Part shown: piece by piece, positions 39,734-49,577 of the stretch | How the letters are laid out: every line of letters begins with the position of its first letter | Numbering within the stretch: the stretch's first letter is position 1 | Assembly: GCF_009901565.1 (NCBI RefSeq) | Contig: NZ_WXEW01000001.1 | Location: 1,116,001 to 1,180,000, forward strand | Reading direction: 5' to 3' | Length of the DNA: 64,000 nt | DNA from: Herbidospora solisilvae | GTDB lineage: Bacteria; Actinomycetota; Actinomycetes; Streptosporangiales; Streptosporangiaceae | The notes under the pieces: model-generated | What the model was told of the DNA's origin: nothing | The model's database searches: none | Seen by the model: only the letters and a program-made list of their open reading frames with translations | Program-made: the position numbers and the translations under genes

Positions 39734-41455
39734 ATGAAAGGTGTCCAGCGCTATTCCGGATTCACCCCCCTGGTTCTGGCCGATCGCACGTGGCCGGGAA
39801 ACCGCATCAGCACCGCGCCACGGTGGCTCTCCACCGACCTGCGGGACGGCAACCAGTCACTCGCCGACCCGATGACACCCGAACGGAAACTCCTGATGTT
39901 CGACCTCCTCGTGGGAATCGGCTACAAGGAGATCGAGATCGGTTTCCCGGTGGCCAGCCGGAGCGACCACGATTTCGTGCGAATGCTCATCGAGCGCGAC
40001 CGGATCCCCGACGACGTCTCGATCACCGTGCTCACCCAGGCCCGTGACGACCAGATCCGGCGCACCGTGGAGTCCCTGAAGGGCGCGCGCCGCGCGGTCG
40101 TGCACATCTACAACGCGACCTCCCCCCTGTTCCGCCGCACCGTGTTCAACCTGGACCGGGCGGGCGTGCGCGACCTGGCCGTCCAGGGCACCCGGACGAT
40201 GATGCGCCACGCCGAGCGGATGCTGCCCGACTGCGACCTGGCCTACCAGTACTCCCCCGAGCTGTTCAACGAGACCGAGGCCGACTTCGCCCTGGAGGTG
40301 TGCGAGGCCGTCATGCGGGTCTGGCAGCCCGAGCGCGGGCGCGGCATCATCCTGAACTTCCCGACGACGGTCGAGCGGTCGCTCCCGAACGTCTTCGCCG
40401 ACCAGATCGAGTGGCTGCACCGCAACCTGTCCCGGCGCGAGCACGTCTGCCTGTCGGTGCACCCCCACAACGACCGGGGCACCGCGGTCGCCTCCGCCGA
40501 GTTGGCCCTGCTGGCCGGCGCCGAACGGGTCGAGGGCTGCCTGTTCGGCAACGGGGAACGCGCCGGCAACGTCTGCCTGGTCACCCTGGCGATGAACATG
40601 TACAGCCACGGCGTCGACCCCGGCGTCGACTTCTCGGAGATCAACACCGTCCGGCGCACGGTCGAGCGGTGCACCGGGCTGCCGGTCCACCCGCGCCACC
40701 CCTACGGCGGCGACCTCGTCTACACCGCGTTCTCCGGGTCGCACCAGGACGCCATCAAGAAGGGCTTCGACGCCCGCGTCCGGCAGGGCGCGGAGACGGG
40801 CACGCCCCCCGACGCGCTGCCGTGGCAGGTGCCGTACCTGCCGCTGGACCCCAAGGACGTGGGCCGCACGTACGAGGCGGTGGTCCGGGTGAACGGCCAG
40901 TCCGGCAAGGGCGGCGTGGCCTACGTGATGAGCGCCTGGCACGGCCTGAACCTGCCGCGCGGCCTGCAGGCCGACCTGTCCGCCCGGGTGCAGTGGCACG
41001 CCGACGCGGCCGGCGGCGAACTGAGCCCGAACCGGATCGGCGCGCTGTTCTCCGAGGAGTACCTCTACCACGGCGAGCCGGCCGACCCGCTCCCGGTGGG
41101 CCGCGAACCGCTCGCGGCGACCCTGCACGTCGACGGCGGGTTCGAGGTCGGCAGCGACCAGGCGGACGCGTTCGGCGCCCTCGGCTCGGTGCTGAGCCCG
41201 TGGGGCATCCGGGTCGACGTGGTGCACCGCACCGGACGGCCGCTCGACCACGACGACCTCACCCCCGACCAGACGGTCAGGTCCGGCGACGAGACCGTGA
41301 TCTACGCCGAGTGCCGCAGCGGCGGAGCGGTCGCCTGGGGCGCGGGCATCGACAGGGACGTCGCGGCGGCGGCCTTCTCCGCGGTCCGCGCCGCCGCCGA
41401 CCGCCTCGCCCGAGACGGCCATCTGGACGCCCATCTGGCCGCCGCCGGCCATTGA
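39734..41455 (+). CDS. leuA: 2-isopropylmalate synthase (or related alpha-keto acid extender)
   Basis: This 573-residue protein has the DRE-TIM barrel active site: STDLRDGNQSL, EIEIGFPVASRSDHDF, LSVHPHNDRGTAVA and GCLFGNGERAGN. A C-terminal allosteric LeuA domain with SGGAVAWGAGIDRDVAAAA follows. It condenses acetyl-CoA with a 2-keto acid, normally 2-ketoisovalerate towards leucine. A copy in a biosynthetic cluster usually supplies leucine or a chain-extended amino acid, or avoids feedback control. It could feed the amino acid used by the PLP decarboxylase cassette. That it is the cell's housekeeping leuA cannot be excluded, because the rest of the genome is not visible. Confidence 0.9.
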   Translation: MKGVQRYSGFTPLVLADRTWPGNRISTAPRWLSTDLRDGNQSLADPMTPERKLLMFDLLVGIGYKEIEIGFPVASRSDHDFVRMLIERDRIPDDVSITVLTQARDDQIRRTVESLKGARRAVVHIYNATSPLFRRTVFNLDRAGVRDLAVQGTRTMMRHAERMLPDCDLAYQYSPELFNETEADFALEVCEAVMRVWQPERGRGIILNFPTTVERSLPNVFADQIEWLHRNLSRREHVCLSVHPHNDRGTAVASAELALLAGAERVEGCLFGNGERAGNVCLVTLAMNMYSHGVDPGVDFSEINTVRRTVERCTGLPVHPRHPYGGDLVYTAFSGSHQDAIKKGFDARVRQGAETGTPPDALPWQVPYLPLDPKDVGRTYEAVVRVNGQSGKGGVAYVMSAWHGLNLPRGLQADLSARVQWHADAAGGELSPNRIGALFSEEYLYHGEPADPLPVGREPLAATLHVDGGFEVGSDQADAFGALGSVLSPWGIRVDVVHRTGRPLDHDDLTPDQTVRSGDETVIYAECRSGGAVAWGAGIDRDVAAAAFSAVRAAADRLARDGHLDAHLAAAGH

Positions 41456-41470
41456 CCAGGGAGAACGACG

Positions 41471-44146
41471 GTGGACGACACCCATGAGGGCATGGCGACG
41501 CTGCGGGCGCTGCTGGCCGAGGCGGTCGCGGGCAAGGGCCGGATCGCGATGGTCACCGGCGCGGTGGCGACCGGCAAGAGCGACCTGCTGTACCTGATCG
41601 CCGAGCACGCCCTCGACGAGGGCGCGCTGCCGCTGACGGCCACCGGTTCACCGGCCGAGAACGGCCTGCCGCTGGGCGTGTTGTCCCAGCTCCTGCACCA
41701 CGCGCCACTGCCGGACGAGCAGCGGTCCGCCATGCTCGGCCTCCTGCACGAGGGCGCCCGCAGGCAACTGGCCGGCGAGTCGATCGAGCACGTGGACGCG
41801 CAGATCGTGGACGCCCTCTGCGCGGTCCTGCTGGAACTGGCCGGGCGCCGCCCGCTGCTGATCACGGTCGACGACGTGCACCACGCCGACCGCGCCTCCC
41901 AGCTGTGCCTGGCCTACCTGGCCAGGCGGATCAGGTTCGCCGACGTCATGCTGGTGTTCAGCGCCCCCGACCACGGCCCCCACCTGCGCACCCTCTTCCA
42001 CACCGACGTGCTCAGGCAGCCGCACTGCCGTCCGGTACGGCTCACCCACCTGTCCCGCGAGGGCGTCGACGCCCGGCTCGGCGACGCCGCCCACCGGTTC
42101 GGCGCGCTCGTCCACACGCTGAGCGGCGGCAACCGGCTGCTCGTCGACGCCCTGCTGGAGGACCTCCAGGCCACCGGCGCCCCCGGTGACCGCTACGGCG
42201 AGGCGGTGCTGGCGTGCGTGCGCAGGCTGGGGCCGTGCGCCCAGGAGGCGGCGTACGGACTGGCGGTGCTGGGCGAGCCCGGCTCGATCAGCCGCCTGCT
42301 CGGTCTCGGCGAGAGCGAGGCCGTCGTCGCCAAGTCGCTTCAGGCGATGGCCGGGGCCGGGCTGCTGGACGGCGGCCGGTTCCGGCACGAGGCGGCGCGC
42401 TCGGCCGTCCTGGCCGAACTGGACGCCGCCGACCGCATCCACCTGCACCGCCGCGCCGCCGAACTGGCCCACCGCGACGGCGCGTCGGCCGACGTCGTGG
42501 CCGGTCACCTCCTGCGGGCCAGCCACGCGGGCGACCCGTGGGCGCTGTCGGCCCTGGAGGAGGCGGCCAGGCTCGCCCTTCGCGAGGACGGCGTGGAGTC
42601 CGCGATCGAGTACCTCAGGCTGGCCTGGCGCGCCTGCGACGACGAGCGCCGCCGGGCCAGGATCGGCACCGCGCTGGTCCGGGCCGAATGGCGGATCGAC
42701 CCCGGCACGCCCGCCGGCCACCTGGCCGGGCTGACCGACGCCCTGCACAAGGGGCACCTCGGCGGCGGGGAGACCGTCGTCCTGGCCAAGGCGCTGCTCT
42801 GGCACGGCCACACCCGGGACGCCCTCGACGTCCTGGACCGCCTGAACGAACTGGGCGAATTCGACCCGGAGACCGCGGCCGAACTCGCCGCTGCCCGCCC
42901 GTGGTTCCGCGCCCTCTACCCGTCGTTCCTGCCGCACCTGCCGGAGGTCGGCGTCCCGGCCGCCCCGGCCCTGGGAGTCGGCCGCCGGATCCAGTCGGCC
43001 GATGTGCTCGCCGACGTCCTCACCGGCGGTCCCGGCGACGAGACCGTGGCCGCCGCCGAGCACATCCTGCGCGGCTGCCGCCTCGACGAGGTGACCATGG
43101 ACACGGTGGAGACGGCGCTGCTGGCCCTGACCTACACCGACCGCCCCGGCCGCGCCGCCCCGTGGTGCGACGCGTTCATCGCCGAGGCCGAAGCCCGGCG
43201 TGCGCCCAGCCGCCAGGCCCGCCTGTCCGCCATCCGGGCCGAGATCCGCCTCCGTGAGGGCGACCTGGCCGCGGCGGCCGGGGACGCGCGGCGCGCCCTG
43301 GAGATCATCCCCGCCGGGAGCTGGGGGGTGGCCGTGGGCGGGCCGCTGGGCACCCTGCTGCTGGCCGGCGCCGCGATGGGCCGGCTCGACGACTGCCTGC
43401 CCGAGTTCAACCTGCCCGTCCCCGAGGCGATGCTGGAGACCCGGTACGGCCTGCAGTACCTGCGGGGCAAGGGCCGCCTCAACCTGACGGCCGGCCATCC
43501 CGGCCAGGCCCTGCGGGACTTCCGGTTGTGCGGCGAGCTGATGACACGATGGGACCTGGACGCCCCCGGCTTCATCGCGTGGCGGCTGGACGCCGCCGAG
43601 GCCCTGATCGCGCTGGGCGAGGAAGAGGAGGCCGGGCGGCTCGTCAGAGAGCAGCTCGCCCGCTGCGGGCCCCGGTCCCAGCGGGTGCGCGGTTCGGCGT
43701 TACGCCTGCTGGCCGCCGTCAGCGAGGTCCGGCAGCGCCCGCCGCTCCTGCGCCAGGCGGCCGACCTGCTCCAGGAGGGCGGCGACCGCTACGAGTACGC
43801 CCGCCTGCTGGCCGACCTCACCGAGGCCTGCCACGCCGTCGGCGAACACCGCAGGGCCGGGATGCTCCGGCAGCGCGCCCGCGCGATGGCCGGGGAGTGC
43901 CACGCCGAGCCGCTCGTCCAGGCCCTGGCCCGCAGGGACGATCCGGGGGCCGGCGTGCCCGCGCAGCTCAGCGACGCCGAACACCGGGTGGCGCGGCTGG
44001 CCGCCGAGGGTCACACGAACCTGGAGATCGCCACCCGGCTGTACATCACCGTCAGCACGGTCGAGCAGCACCTGACCCGCGTCTTCCGCAAGCTGAACGT
44101 GTCCCGCCGCACGGAGTTGCCGGCCACCCTCGCACGCGTCGGATGA
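41471..44146 (+). CDS. LAL-family LuxR transcriptional regulator
   Basis: This 891-residue protein has an N-terminal AAA-type ATPase (Walker A TGAVATGKS at 29-37, Walker B PLLITVDDVHHAD), a long helical TPR-like middle, and a C-terminal LuxR HTH (LSDAEHRVARLAAEGHTNLE, then TVSTVEQHLTRVFRKL). Large ATP-binding LuxR regulators are common pathway activators. A TTA codon at 43700 suggests bldA control, so it may act late in growth. The GTG start follows GGGAGA, 15 nt after leuA, so the two are co-transcribed. Confidence 0.93.
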   Translation: MDDTHEGMATLRALLAEAVAGKGRIAMVTGAVATGKSDLLYLIAEHALDEGALPLTATGSPAENGLPLGVLSQLLHHAPLPDEQRSAMLGLLHEGARRQLAGESIEHVDAQIVDALCAVLLELAGRRPLLITVDDVHHADRASQLCLAYLARRIRFADVMLVFSAPDHGPHLRTLFHTDVLRQPHCRPVRLTHLSREGVDARLGDAAHRFGALVHTLSGGNRLLVDALLEDLQATGAPGDRYGEAVLACVRRLGPCAQEAAYGLAVLGEPGSISRLLGLGESEAVVAKSLQAMAGAGLLDGGRFRHEAARSAVLAELDAADRIHLHRRAAELAHRDGASADVVAGHLLRASHAGDPWALSALEEAARLALREDGVESAIEYLRLAWRACDDERRRARIGTALVRAEWRIDPGTPAGHLAGLTDALHKGHLGGGETVVLAKALLWHGHTRDALDVLDRLNELGEFDPETAAELAAARPWFRALYPSFLPHLPEVGVPAAPALGVGRRIQSADVLADVLTGGPGDETVAAAEHILRGCRLDEVTMDTVETALLALTYTDRPGRAAPWCDAFIAEAEARRAPSRQARLSAIRAEIRLREGDLAAAAGDARRALEIIPAGSWGVAVGGPLGTLLLAGAAMGRLDDCLPEFNLPVPEAMLETRYGLQYLRGKGRLNLTAGHPGQALRDFRLCGELMTRWDLDAPGFIAWRLDAAEALIALGEEEEAGRLVREQLARCGPRSQRVRGSALRLLAAVSEVRQRPPLLRQAADLLQEGGDRYEYARLLADLTEACHAVGEHRRAGMLRQRARAMAGECHAEPLVQALARRDDPGAGVPAQLSDAEHRVARLAAEGHTNLEIATRLYITVSTVEQHLTRVFRKLNVSRRTELPATLARVG

Positions 44147-44147
44147 C

Positions 44148-45554
44148 TCACAACGGGATGTTGCCGTGCCGCCCGCGCGCGTGAGGGGCCCGGTCCAGGG
44201 CCTCCGCCAGGCGGAGCCGGGTGGTCTCGGGCGCGATGACCTCGTCGACGGCGCCGAGCGCGAGCGCCCGTCCGACTCCGCCGGAGACGCGCAGGTGCTC
44301 CTGGGTGAGCCGGGCCTTCAGCTCCGCGCGCTCGTCCTCGGGCGCGGCGGCCAGCGCCTTGCGGTGCAGGATGCCGACGGCGGACTCGGCCCCCATGACC
44401 GCGACCTCCGCGTCCGGCCACGCGAAGACGGCGGTGGCGCCGAGGGAGCGTGAGTTCATCGCGATGTACGCGCCGCCGTACGACTTGCGGGTGATCAGGG
44501 TCACCCGGGGCACCACCGATTCGGCGAAGGCGTGCAGCAGCTTCGCGCCGCGCCGGACGACGCCGTCCCACTCCTGGGCGACCCCGGGCAGATAGCCGGG
44601 CACGTCGACGACCACCACCAACGGCACGCCGAGCGCGTCGCACATCCGCACGAACCGGGCCGCCTTCTCGGCGGAGAGCGTGTCCAGGCACCCGCCCTTA
44701 CGGATCGGGTTGTTGGCCAGCACACCCACGGAACGCCCGCCCAGCCGGCCCAGGCCGACGAGGATGTTGCCGGCCCAGCGCGGCTGCAACTCCAGGAATC
44801 CCTCGTCGACGATCGCGCGCACGAGCGGCCGGACGTCGTACGCGCGGCGCGGCGAATCCGGCAGGATCGCGGCCAGGTCGCGGCCTTCGGCGAGCGCGCC
44901 GAGATCGAAGCTCCCGGGCCGGGTGAAGACGCCCGTGAGCCGGCGCGCCTGTTCGTACGCCTCGTCCTCACCGTTCGCGACCAGGTGCGCGACCCCCGAC
45001 TTGGGGCCGTGCGCCCCGGGACCCCCGAGCCCGGCCATGTCGATGCGCTCCCCCGTGACACTGCGGACGATCTCGGGGCCGGTGATGAAGATCCGCGCGT
45101 CCTCGGCCATGATCACGATGTCGGTGAGCGCGGGCCCGTACGCGGCGGCTCCCGCGGCGGGACCAAGGACGACCGAGATCTGCGGGATCACCCCCGACAC
45201 CCTGGTCATCGCCGCGAACATCCGTCCCACCCCGTGCATCGACTCGACCCCGTCGGCCAGGCGCGCCCCGCCCGAGTGCCACAACCCGATCACCGGGCAG
45301 CCGAGCCGTTCGGCCGCGCCGATGGCCTCGACGACGCGCTCCGCGCCCGCTCCCCCGAGCGCGCCGCCCATCCGGGTCGCGTCGGTGCAGTAGGCGACGA
45401 CCACCGAACCGTCCACCCGCCCGCACACGGCCTGCACCCCGCTGTCGTCGCCGGCGTGCAGCGGCACCGCCGAACCGGGGTCGAGCAGGCGGGCCAGCCG
45501 GACCGAAGGAGCCCGGTGATCCATCTCGATTTCGACGATCGGCATGGTGGTCAT
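44148..45554 (-). CDS. Acyl-CoA carboxylase beta subunit (carboxyltransferase)
   Basis: This 468-residue carboxyltransferase of the PccB/AccD type has GLWHSGGARLADGVESMHG and GPAAGAAAYGPALTDIVIM in the N-terminal half, and VPGYLPGVAQEWDG, RKSYGGAYIAMNSRS and FAWPDAEVAVMGAESAVGI in the C-terminal half, so both crotonase-like domains are complete. With a biotinylated alpha subunit from elsewhere it would make malonyl- or methylmalonyl-CoA, the extenders of both PKS systems. ATG 45554 is chosen because GGGA lies upstream; a second in-frame ATG at 45545 is possible. No alpha or biotin carrier gene is present here. It converges with the LAL gene, one base apart. Confidence 0.92.
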   Translation of the reverse strand: MTTMPIVEIEMDHRAPSVRLARLLDPGSAVPLHAGDDSGVQAVCGRVDGSVVVAYCTDATRMGGALGGAGAERVVEAIGAAERLGCPVIGLWHSGGARLADGVESMHGVGRMFAAMTRVSGVIPQISVVLGPAAGAAAYGPALTDIVIMAEDARIFITGPEIVRSVTGERIDMAGLGGPGAHGPKSGVAHLVANGEDEAYEQARRLTGVFTRPGSFDLGALAEGRDLAAILPDSPRRAYDVRPLVRAIVDEGFLELQPRWAGNILVGLGRLGGRSVGVLANNPIRKGGCLDTLSAEKAARFVRMCDALGVPLVVVVDVPGYLPGVAQEWDGVVRRGAKLLHAFAESVVPRVTLITRKSYGGAYIAMNSRSLGATAVFAWPDAEVAVMGAESAVGILHRKALAAAPEDERAELKARLTQEHLRVSGGVGRALALGAVDEVIAPETTRLRLAEALDRAPHARGRHGNIPL

Positions 45555-45763
45555 CCGCGAATCCCGATTCCCTGAGAGGTGTTTCGCCGAATGTGCCCGG
45601 CCGCGCCTCCAGCGGCCAACCCCTATTTTCGGCCATCTCTGCCAGCAAGCCCGTGACCAGCACAAACGCCTATTGGCAACTTGTGACCGCCATTTCTGTC
45701 AATTGACGCGTCATCTCACATCGGCGTTTCCTCTCTGTGATCACCTGAATAACGGAGGGCACT
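45555..45763. promoter_or_regulatory. Divergent promoter region, carboxyltransferase / GH92
   Basis: This 209-bp gap is less GC-rich than its flanks. It contains a perfect 10-bp palindrome GTCAATTGAC (45698-45707). GGAGGGCAC directly precedes the TTG start at 45764. It is a natural right border of the biosynthetic cluster. Confidence 0.5.
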
Positions 45764-48700
45764 TTGTCCATATGGTCAGCACCGACCGTCGCCGCGCTTC
45801 TGGCGGCGATGGCACTGCCGGCAGGCGCGGTGGCCGACACCGTGCCCACCCCCGTCAGCGACGTGGCCGCACTGGTCAACCCGTTCCTCGGCACCAAGGC
45901 GGGCGCCGCCGACTTCGGGCACGGCGGCGGCGCGGGGATGAACTTCCCCGGCGCGGTCGTGCCGTTCGGCATGATGCAGTGGAGCCCCGACACGATGGAG
46001 AACGCCGGAGGCGGCTACGCGTGGGAGGACAACCGCCTGCGCGGGTTCTCGATGACGCACATCTCCGGGCCCGGGTGCACCGGCGCGCAGGACTTCCCCG
46101 TGATCCCGATCTCCGGCCGGATCGGCCGGTCGCCCGCGACCCACGGCGCCGACTACGTCCAGACGTTCCGGCACGAGAACGAGAAGGCCGTCCCCGGCTA
46201 CTACAGCTCCGTCCTCGACACCGGCGTCAAGACTGAGTTGTCGGCGAGCACACGCGGCGGTGTGGCGCGCTTCGGCTTCCCGGCCGGCAGGCCGGGCACG
46301 CTGCTGCTGAACACCAGCGGCTCGGTCAACGGCGTGGACGACGGCGAGACCCGGATCAGCGGCAACACCGTCACCGGCTGGGTGCAGACGGGCGGCTTCT
46401 GCGGCCCGCCGATGCGGTACAAGGTGTACTTCCACGCCACGTTCGACCAGCCGATCACCGGCTACGGCACCTGGAAGGACGGCACCGTCACGCCGGGCGG
46501 CGCGGCCGTGCGCAACGCCTCGGAGGCGAAGGTCGCCAACGCCGAGGTGGTCACCCCCGGCGACGTCTCGGTGAACGGGCCCGGCTCGGGCGCCTACCTG
46601 GAGTTCGATCCCGCCAAGCCGGTCCAGATGCGGGTGGGCCTGTCCTACGTGAGCCTGGCCGGCGCGAAGAACAACCTGGCGGCCGAGATCGGCCAGGACG
46701 GCGTCGACCAGGTCGCCGCGAAGGCGCGGGCCGCCTGGAACACCAGACTGGGGCAGGTGCGGATCGGCGGCGGCACCGACGAACAGCGCCGCACCTTCTA
46801 CAGCAACCTCTACCACGCGCTGCTCCAGCCCTACGTCTTCGAGGACGTGGACGGCACCTACACCGGCATGAACGGCCAGACGTACAAGGTCGCGCCGGGA
46901 AGGCACCACTACGCGACGTTCTCCGGCTGGGACATCTACCGCAGCGAGGTCCAGCTCCTCGCCCTGCTCGCCCCGGACGTGGCAAGTGACATCGCCCAGT
47001 CCATGTACGACAACGCCCAGTCGGTCGGCAACGTCTGGGACCGCTGGTCACACCAGAACGCGATCACCGGCGTCATGGTCGGCGACCCGTTCCACTCGAT
47101 CCTGTCCAGCGTGCACGCCTTCGGCGCCCGCGCCTTCGACACCCCCGCGGCCCTGAAGGCGATGGCCGAGTCCGCCCGCCGGGTCGGCCCCAAGGACATC
47201 GGCCACCCGCAGCTCGGCTACGACCAGCGACCCGGCAACGCCGACTTCATGGCCAGGGGCTACGTCCCGATGGACGTGTCGACCACCCTGGAGTACGGCA
47301 TCGCCGACTTCGGCATCGCGCAGCTGGCCGCCCGCCTGGGCGACACCGCGCTCGCGGGCGAGTTCATGAAGCGCGCCCAGGCCTGGCAGGCCACCTTCAA
47401 CCCGGCCAACACGTGGATCCAGCCGAAGATGGCCGATGGCGCGTTCCGCTCGCCGTTCGACCCGGCCACGATGAACTCCTACATCGAGGGCAACGGCGCG
47501 CAGTACCACTGGCTGGTGCCGCACAACGTGCGCGGCCTGTTCGACTCGATGGGCGGCGACGCGGCGGCGGCCGCCCGCCTGGACGGCTTCTTCAAGGTCC
47601 TCAACGCGGGCCCGAACCAGCCGTACGCCTACCTCGGCAACGAACCGTCCGCCACCACGCCGTGGTTGTACGCGTGGGCGGGGCAACCGTACAAGACCCA
47701 GGACCTGGTCCGGCGGATCCAGAAGGAGCTCTTCTCCTCGGCCCCGGACGGCCTGGTCGGCAACGACGACCTCGGCGCGATGGGCTCCTGGTACGTCTGG
47801 TCCGCGATCGGCCTGTTCCCGGCGATCCCCGGCCGCGCCGAGCTCCTGGTCAACACGCCGCTGTTCGACACGATCACGATCAAGCGCCCGGCCGGCGACC
47901 TGGTCGTCAACGCGCCGGGCTCCGCCGACCGATACGTCAAGACCCTGAAGGTCAACGGCGTGGCCACCACGAAGGCGTGGCTGCCGGAGACCATCGCGCA
48001 GCGCGGCGGCAGACTCGACTTCACCACCTCGGCCGTCCCGAACACCACGTTCGGCTCATCCCGCGCCGACGCGCCCCCGAGCTTCAACGAGGGCGCCAAG
48101 CCGGCGCTGCTGGGGCTGAACCCGGGCAGCGGCCCGGTCGAGCCCGGCAGGACGTTCGAGACCACGATCACCGCCCGCTCGACCAGCGGCTCCGCCGCGT
48201 CGGTGCGCTGGGAGGCCAAGCCCCCGCCGGGCATCTCGGTCACCCCGGTCAGCGGCACCCTCACCCCGGCCGCAGGCGCCGCCGCCTCACGGCGGATCAC
48301 GGTGACCGTGCCCGCCGGCACCCCCCTCGGCACGATCAGCATCCCGATCATCGGTTCCGGCCAGGTGGACGCCGGCATCCGCCTGAACGTGGCCAGGCCC
48401 GGCACCCCCGCCTGGCACCACAACAACGCCAGCATCGGCGACGACACCAGGCCCGGCAGCGCCAACGTGGACGGCGCAAACTTCAGCTACTCCGCCCAGG
48501 CGCTCGCCGCCGCCGGCCTCACCCCGGGAGCCACGGTCGCCTGGAACGGCTTCACGTTCACCTGGCCGGACCGCGCCCCCGGCGAATGGGACGACATCCA
48601 GCCCGGCCCCAAACCACTGGACGTCACCGCCCCCACCGGCGCGACCCAGATCGCCTTCCTCGGCAGCGGCACCGGCGGCTACCCCGAGTCGGACGTGACG

Positions 48701-48973
48701 ATCACCTACACCGACGGCACCACGACCACCGCCCGCCTCGGCCTGAGCGACTGGCTGCTCAGCTACGGCGGCGGCTCCCCGCAGTACGGCAACGAGATCA
48801 TCGCCTCCAGCCCCTACCGCCTGTACGGCGGCTCGTGGGCCATGCAGCCGATCCCCGCGCACGTGTTCGCGGCCCAGCCGATCGCGCTGAACCCGGCGAA
48901 GAAGCTGAAGAGCCTCACCTTCGGCCCTTCCGACGAGGGAACCCTGCACATCTTCACCTGGGCGTTCCGCTAA
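45764..48973 (+). CDS. Secreted GH92-family alpha-mannosidase
   Basis: This 1069-residue protein has a signal peptide (APTVAALLAAMALPAGAVAD, cleavage near residue 25). The GH92 catalytic region runs from VNPFLGTKAGAADFGHGGGA to about residue 760, with NVWDRWSHQNAITGVMVGDP, YIEGNGAQYHWLVPHNVRG and GNDDLGAMGSWYVWSAIGLF, segments typical of calcium-dependent exo-alpha-mannosidases. The C-terminal 300 residues look like an NEW3-type domain (LLGLNPGSGPVEPGRTFETT) and a beta-sandwich (NFSYSAQALAAAGLTPGATV). It should trim mannose from glycans outside the cell. TTG is supported by GGAGGGCAC. It appears unrelated to the polyketide cluster. Confidence 0.93.
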   Translation: MSIWSAPTVAALLAAMALPAGAVADTVPTPVSDVAALVNPFLGTKAGAADFGHGGGAGMNFPGAVVPFGMMQWSPDTMENAGGGYAWEDNRLRGFSMTHISGPGCTGAQDFPVIPISGRIGRSPATHGADYVQTFRHENEKAVPGYYSSVLDTGVKTELSASTRGGVARFGFPAGRPGTLLLNTSGSVNGVDDGETRISGNTVTGWVQTGGFCGPPMRYKVYFHATFDQPITGYGTWKDGTVTPGGAAVRNASEAKVANAEVVTPGDVSVNGPGSGAYLEFDPAKPVQMRVGLSYVSLAGAKNNLAAEIGQDGVDQVAAKARAAWNTRLGQVRIGGGTDEQRRTFYSNLYHALLQPYVFEDVDGTYTGMNGQTYKVAPGRHHYATFSGWDIYRSEVQLLALLAPDVASDIAQSMYDNAQSVGNVWDRWSHQNAITGVMVGDPFHSILSSVHAFGARAFDTPAALKAMAESARRVGPKDIGHPQLGYDQRPGNADFMARGYVPMDVSTTLEYGIADFGIAQLAARLGDTALAGEFMKRAQAWQATFNPANTWIQPKMADGAFRSPFDPATMNSYIEGNGAQYHWLVPHNVRGLFDSMGGDAAAAARLDGFFKVLNAGPNQPYAYLGNEPSATTPWLYAWAGQPYKTQDLVRRIQKELFSSAPDGLVGNDDLGAMGSWYVWSAIGLFPAIPGRAELLVNTPLFDTITIKRPAGDLVVNAPGSADRYVKTLKVNGVATTKAWLPETIAQRGGRLDFTTSAVPNTTFGSSRADAPPSFNEGAKPALLGLNPGSGPVEPGRTFETTITARSTSGSAASVRWEAKPPPGISVTPVSGTLTPAAGAAASRRITVTVPAGTPLGTISIPIIGSGQVDAGIRLNVARPGTPAWHHNNASIGDDTRPGSANVDGANFSYSAQALAAAGLTPGATVAWNGFTFTWPDRAPGEWDDIQPGPKPLDVTAPTGATQIAFLGSGTGGYPESDVTITYTDGTTTTARLGLSDWLLSYGGGSPQYGNEIIASSPYRLYGGSWAMQPIPAHVFAAQPIALNPAKKLKSLTFGPSDEGTLHIFTWAFR

Positions 48974-48983
48974 CCAGCCGTGG

Positions 48984-49017
48984 AAAGGGCGCCCCGCGGG
49001 CCGCGGGGCGCCCTTTT
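48984..49017. terminator. Strong hairpin terminator
   Basis: AAAGGGCGCCCCGCGG (48984-48999) and its exact complement (49001-49016) leave only one central base, so a 14-bp stem with a small loop is expected, followed by T. It lies between the convergent GH92 and TetR genes and is fit for both directions. Confidence 0.85.
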
Positions 49018-49034
49018 CGCGTCACGGGCGAGGT

Positions 49035-49577
49035 TCACCCGGCGGGCGGGCGGAACGCCGCGAGCACGGTGGCCGCGATGTACGTCGCGGCCTGGCCGGC
49101 GGCCAGACGTCCCGCGTTGAGTTCGTCGGCCGCGTGGTGCATGACGCTGTGCATTACGCCGACCAGCCACTCGGCCGGCAGGTCGGTCCGGAAAACCCCC
49201 TCGTCGCGGCCGCGCTCGACGAGCTTCCCGACCCGCCCGGCCGGGCCGGCGTGGAGATCGAGGATGCGACTGGGCGGCAGCACGTCCTGCGCGGCGATCA
49301 GCAGCGATCTCGACCGGTCGACCACTTGCCAGCTCGACTCGATCAGCCGGGTGAGGGCGGCGCGGGGGTCGCCCGTGAGGTCGACGTCCTCGAGGCCGGG
49401 GTGGGCTTGTCCGATGGCGTGGGCGAGGGCGGCGGCCACCAGATCGGCCCTGGTGGGGAAGTGCCCGTAGACGGTGACGCGGCCGACCCCCGCGACCTTG
49501 GCGATCTCGCTGACGCCGGCGTCGGGATCCCGGCTCAGCGCGTCGACCGCCGCTTGCAGGATCACGGCGATGCTCAT
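49035..49577 (-). CDS. TetR-family regulator, probably 5'-truncated
   Basis: From ATG 49577 the protein has 180 residues: VILQAAVDALSRDPDAGVSE, then the HTH VAGVGRVTVYGHFPTRADLV and a typical TetR ligand-binding part. The first helix lacks the usual basic N-terminal stretch (RADAxRNR type): the reading frame there is occupied by sequence that codes, on the other strand, for the MFS remnant. The original start thus seems lost in a deletion that also removed the beginning of the neighbouring transporter. The HTH itself is complete, so a working protein from 49577 is possible. No ribosome site is seen. Confidence 0.65.
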   Translation of the reverse strand: MSIAVILQAAVDALSRDPDAGVSEIAKVAGVGRVTVYGHFPTRADLVAAALAHAIGQAHPGLEDVDLTGDPRAALTRLIESSWQVVDRSRSLLIAAQDVLPPSRILDLHAGPAGRVGKLVERGRDEGVFRTDLPAEWLVGVMHSVMHHAADELNAGRLAAGQAATYIAATVLAAFRPPAG

